The notes under the pieces: generated by a model
What the model was told of the DNA's origin: nothing
What the model saw: the letters and a program-made list of their open reading frames with translations, nothing else
Database searches by the model: none
Made by a program: the position numbers and the translations under genes
Assembly: GCA_951213105.1 (NCBI GenBank)
Contig: OX578133.1
Location: 139,896,813 to 139,960,812 of the forward strand
Source: Amaurobius ferox
Lineage: Eukaryota; Arthropoda; Arachnida; Araneae; Amaurobiidae
Direction of reading: 5' to 3'
Length of the DNA stretch: 64,000 bases
Part shown: positions 59,854-64,000 of the stretch, one piece after another
Numbering within the stretch: position 1 is the first letter of the stretch
Layout of the letters: the number at the start of each line of letters is the position of its first letter

Positions 59854-61175
59854 ATGAACAGTTATAATGCTGAATTTTGTTTTTCAATATGCATATTACT
59901 GAGAACTAATGCAATTGTTAGACCAATGGCGGAGGAGCACTACCCCCTGTCAGCGCCGGCTACTCAAACAGCTGCTATAAGTCCTAAGGCCAGTCGAGTG
60001 GTCTGGAACTTCAACCCCCTGTCAGCGCCACTGGCTGAGAAAGTAACGAAATTTATTACATATTTATTACCGTTGTATTATTTAAATAAATGTGTAACGT
60101 ATTCAGTTGTTAATGTACGCAATGCGGAAGGCCAGATACATGTATTTTCATAGTATTACTTTAAAACCAAAATGTACATAAAACATGATTTAAATAATAG
60201 GATACAAATGTATCTAATCTGTCTTCGTGAGTAATATCGCGGATTAAAAACAATCGTCTTTCTCTCCGCTTTTGCAGGAGTTGCAAAAATAGTGTACCAG
60301 AACTGGCGATAAAACGACGTTTGGCGTGTGATGTGAGAGAAGCTTTCTGAATTGGTATACCTTTGGGCTTATCGCGTACGCAATACTGTCGGAAGATTGG
60401 TCAATCAATACTAAAATTTGTACTTTTAGTCATATACATCATGAATAAAATGAACACATTAGAATTACTATTATAGAAATCAATCGGTTTAAAGAAATTA
60501 ACGAGACTGGGGGGGGGGGGGGGGGGCTCCAGTCTTATTCATTCAGCTTAGAATTTTCAGATAAGTAGCTAATGCATATTACTCAAATATACGTTTGGAG
60601 TCTTATTAAAATGTTTTAATGCTATTATTAGCTATTAAATAAAATTCTTTACATTATTTCTGGAGCGCCATTCAAGAAATTATTGGAAGAGGGTGGGGGT
60701 GTAAAAGTTGATGGACTATTGTTCTAATGATGGAAATATAAATTGGTAAGGAAAATTATATACGAAGCATAATAATTTGGAATTCCTTGGGAGGGACTGT
60801 CGACACTCCTAGCCCCCCTCAAATGGCACTCAGCATTATTTACACAATTTCAACTAAAATATGGGAAATTACACATACACAAGCACTTCTCATTGGGACA
60901 ATCCATCAATATCTTCATCAATTTTACAGTAGTTGCTGAAGAATTTCAGAGAGCATAAGAGCATCAATTGGGGGGGGGGGGGGGGGGGTTATAAACGGAG
61001 TTTTGTAAAACACACAAAAAGTGGGATATATTTGTATGGGAGGGCATTATCGGAATTCGACGTATTATTTACATAAATTCAAAAATATGTGAATGGCGAA
61101 AATAAAAACCGAATCGTGGATAAAATTTTTGCGTAATAAAATACACCAGAAAAAGATAACAAGTACGATGCTCCA
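59854..61175. other. No gene recognised; G runs
   Basis: Includes a repeated CCCCCTGTCAGCGCC (59945 and 60013) and G runs at 60510-60527 and 60970-60988. No supported exon. Confidence 0.45.
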
Positions 61176-61690
61176 ATGAAACGAAAAACCAAATATCGGA
61201 AAGGGAAAACTAAGAGACTTACCTAAAGGCATATCCAAACAGCTAGCAATAAAAACAAACGGAAAGGAAGGGAAACGCGTCCGTCGCACAGTTGACAACG
61301 AGACAAAGCACACCAAGATTACAAAGGTCGAAGCATCACTAATCCAGTAATCCACTAAGAACAATTCGCCTTCAGCAGGGTCGCATTCAAGACCAAAACA
61401 TTCTGAAAAGTGGAGAAAAGTATTCCATCAACAACAGTTCAATGTCGATGAGCTTTGTGAAAAACTCATACCTCCAGGAACTGAACTTGAACAGATTTAC
61501 CGTTATGCCCACAGCGAAGCAATTAAAATCTATGTTTGGGTGTTCGAATGTGATTGGAGGGATGATAATAGCGTTATGAAGACACCCCTGAAAAGCATGG
61601 GTGACCATGAAGATTCGGAAGTTATGGTTGGCTGGCTAGGATTCTCAACGTCTACATTCTTGGAACACGTGAAGCTAATTGCCAGAGAAA
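61176..61690 (+). pseudogene. Decayed protein-coding sequence of unknown family
   Basis: From the ATG at 61176 the frame reads MKRKTKYRKGKTKRLT, shifts by one base near 61226, continues KGISKQLAIKTNGKEGKRVR and VDNETKHTKITKVEASLIQ, a TAA at 61348, then STKNNSPSAGSHSRPKHSEK, WRKVFHQQQFNVDELCEKLI, PPGTELEQIYRYAHSEAIKI, YVWVFECDWRDD and VMVGWLGFSTSTFLEHVKLI. The residue choice is clearly protein-like: a basic N-terminal part, then a mixed globular part with Trp-rich segments. I do not recognise it. One frameshift and one stop suggest a dead mobile-element ORF or processed pseudogene. Alternatively, 61379-61690 could be a live exon (AG before 61379, GT at 61691, symmetric phase). Confidence 0.6.
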
Positions 61691-61779
61691 GTAGATATTG
61701 TAAATTTCAGGCTTTTCAAGCATTTCACTTTAAGTATGAAATATTATCTGTATCCATTTCGAAATTTATTCTAATTTGA

Positions 61780-62203
61780 AAAGGCGGATATTCAATGTCA
61801 TTGAATTGGGATTAATATATAAGAGCCTTACCTTATATACAGCCATAATTTGTAATAAAAAACAAAAATAAATAAATAAAATACCGTATCAAAATATTAA
61901 TCTTTTAACACATGCACGGGATGAAATAGAGAAATCTCAATAATAAATAAGACTACAAATTTAACAAGTTGAAATGTGCACGAATGTTGTCTAAAAAAAC
62001 GTGTTTTCGTAGGGGTATTTATGTATTTGCAATTGCCAAAATAAACAGCACCATAAAAGATAAACTTTTAAAATACGACTGTTTACAATAATTTAAATAA
62101 ACTTTAAACATCAATTCTTTCATAATTTTAATACATACTGCTTGCTCACAAAACAATCTTCGTTTAATAACATGTGAATTGGGAAATATATATACATACA
62201 TAC

Positions 62204-62243
<40 letters not shown>

Positions 62244-63240
62244 TTTAGATACTATAGCTTACAAAATTATGAAAGATACTATGCAGAAATTATTTTAAAG
62301 TTATTAAGTAAATGGAATGAAAATGCAAAATACATTTAATTTATTGCGCAAATGCAGCTCATAAATAAAATGATTTCAATAATAATAGAAGTTTGAAAAT
62401 CCAATGAACGAAAAGTAAGAAGATGTAACACGATAAACCTAACTTTTTAAAAACACCCACAGAATAAAATATAATACAGCAAATCATCAATCAAATGGAT
62501 TAAAAATACAAAACACTAGCTATCAAGTTACAGAAAATCAACCAAATTAAAAGGTATGGAAACAAAAAAAGAAAAACTTAAACTAAATTCACCTATCTAA
62601 CTGGCGTACAAAACAAATGCAAAAATCAATTAATCCTCAAGCATATGGAAAAAATAAAAAAATTAATATCGAATCAACAAGTCAATGAAAAATATAATAC
62701 AAAGGTATGGAATCGAAATAAGTATAACAAACTAAATCAAGCACAAACGCCTTACACGTGGACGAGGCTCTAAGCCTAAATCATGAATTGTTAACCTCTA
62801 CAAAAATCTAATCATGTCCAAGTTTTTTGTAGAAGCAAACTCAAAAATGTATGTTTCTGAAGAAATAGATAGATTAAATCTATGAACTATTTCTACTTGG
62901 ACGACATACATAAAGATGGAATAAAAAAGAAAAAATGAATACCTGGAAAAAGCACAGCGTGTGTACAGACGATTCATTACAGGGATCGAGGGAACACTGA
63001 TAGAAGAGACCAGTGTTGCCATTCGTAAAGAAAAAATAAAAAACCATTTACTGTTGCCATTCATAAGAATTGAAAAACTGTGAAGCGAAATGTAAAGAAA
63101 AAGTATTAATATACAAAAAGAGCTACTAAAAAGAGGGGCAAATAAAGGTAATGCTGAAGTGGGAAGTGAATGAAAAAAAAAAATGGAGATGACTGGCTAA
63201 TATAAGATACTATGAATAGAATTATATGATACTATGGAAA
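61780..63240. other. No gene recognised
   Basis: AT-rich. Includes a TA microsatellite at 62180-62237 and a duplicated TGTTGCCATTC motif at 63012 and 63052. It lies downstream of the stop of the reverse transcriptase ORF and may hold that element's 3' untranslated part. Confidence 0.45.
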
Positions 63241-63243
63241 GAA

Positions 63244-64000
63244 TTATAAAAATCCAGCTATTTTAAATTTTTTAACAATACTATTTACTAAATAAGTGGG
63301 ATATTTATATAAATTACTAGTAATTTTGAGATTATTGATATGCATAGCATGAAATTTTTTATCAGATAATCTATAAATTCTAAAAAGCTGATTGAGTATA
63401 ATATTTCTAAACAATTGAATCGAGTTACAGGAATTAAAAGGTAAGATTTTATTAATATTAAAATTATAAAAGTCTTTTTTATCATATAAATTTGTAACAA
63501 TTCTATTAGAAGGATCAATAAAAAGATTTAAATCCAAAAAATTAACATTTTTATTAATAGTAGCTTCATTAGGTATTAATTCCAAATTGTCTGGATAGTA
63601 ATCTATATCTATGAGATAATTTTCTGTATGTACTAAGCAAATCAGATCATCAACATATCTGTAAAAAGTATAATCTATTGAAGTAAATGACATTTCATAA
63701 TGATAAAGGTATAAATTAGCTAGCATACTGCTACTACAGCCACCCTGTGGAACTCCTGAGACTTGTAAGTATAATTTATTTCCTTGAAAAATATAATTAT
63801 TGAAAATAACAAAGTGAAGAAGTTTAGGAAAATTTTTAAATTTAATTTGATTTGAAAGAGGTGTAATATAAGCATTATATAGAGCTAAAATTACATCATA
63901 TAGATCAGATATCTTAATATTATTAAAAAGATCTTTAAAATCAAAAGTTTGAAATCCTATTATTTTTCTAAGAGATGTTAATTTATTCTTTAATTCTTTA
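63244..64000 (-). CDS. Reverse transcriptase of a retroelement, partial (runs off window)
   Basis: Minus-strand ORF open from the window edge (64000) to its stop at 63244, 252 codons without a break. Motif A is FDFKDLFNNI with the catalytic Asp at 63942-63940. Motif B is GVPQGGCSSSMLANLYLYHY (from 63756). Motif C is YRYVDD (YVDD at 63657-63646). Downstream come NVNFLDLNLFI and VTNLYDKKDFYNFNI, then a hydrophobic and basic C-terminus ending KKFKIAGFL. The G-P-G-----LANLYL plus LDL-L----LYDK layout resembles a group of animal retroelement RTs near Penelope-like and other non-LTR types; I cannot fix the clade. The coding sequence is extremely A/T-rich (Ile, Asn, Lys, Tyr). With catalytic Asp residues present and no stop, it may be intact; the N-terminal part lies beyond the window. 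Confidence 0.85.
   Translation of the reverse strand, partial: KELKNKLTSLRKIIGFQTFDFKDLFNNIKISDLYDVILALYNAYITPLSNQIKFKNFPKLLHFVIFNNYIFQGNKLYLQVSGVPQGGCSSSMLANLYLYHYEMSFTSIDYTFYRYVDDLICLVHTENYLIDIDYYPDNLELIPNEATINKNVNFLDLNLFIDPSNRIVTNLYDKKDFYNFNINKILPFNSCNSIQLFRNIILNQLFRIYRLSDKKFHAMHINNLKITSNLYKYPTYLVNSIVKKFKIAGFL

Overview
This is an AT-rich animal nuclear window, most likely from an arthropod. A chelicerate such as a spider is my best guess, from the transposon repertoire and the form of the TEAD protein, but the sequence alone does not prove it. There are no operons, ribosome-binding sites or dense long ORFs. Almost all of the window is intron or intergenic DNA filled with mobile-element remains, simple repeats and homopolymer runs.

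The one host gene I can name is a TEAD/Scalloped transcription factor (TEA domain, the DNA-binding partner of Yorkie/YAP in the Hippo pathway) on the minus strand. Two exons are visible: a 258 bp exon (31275-31532) that ends in the first helix of the TEA domain, and a 42 bp microexon (27110-27151) that continues it. Splice sites and phases agree. The remaining TEA exons and the 5' exon were not found. The 4.1 kb intron between the two exons holds a mariner-type transposon with ~190 bp inverted repeats sitting inside a (TA)n array (27380-29156), a decayed Tc1-like transposase (29462-30437) and a 34 bp palindrome flanked by 11 bp direct repeats. The upstream intron starts with a Ty3/Gypsy integrase relic that was itself hit by a 158 bp MITE.

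Layout: 1-4.1 kb, a 235 bp tandem duplication and a large foldback structure; 4.3-5.8 kb, a 920 bp long-TIR element carrying a 54 bp TTAA-flanked mini-element, then a Tc1-like relic; 7.8-10.1 kb, inverted arms enclosing three tRNA-derived SINE copies; 10.5-21 kb, MITE-like pieces, a LINE reverse transcriptase tail (15.7-16.0 kb) and G/C runs; 21.5-22.1 kb, a composite of SINE, tRNA-like and palindromic units; 22-27 kb, sparse intronic or intergenic DNA; 27-31.5 kb, the TEAD exons; 31.7-33.6 kb, Gypsy and hAT relics; 33.6-53 kb, mostly unannotated DNA with dispersed repeat pairs; 53-59.7 kb, tandem and dispersed repeats and another SINE; 61.2-61.7 kb, a decayed coding sequence I do not recognise; 63.2-64 kb, an open reverse transcriptase ORF with its catalytic motifs, running off the window edge.

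The genes do not form a pathway. The biology that can be read is a Hippo-pathway transcription factor gene with very long introns that have served as a landing zone for several transposon classes, in places nested inside one another.
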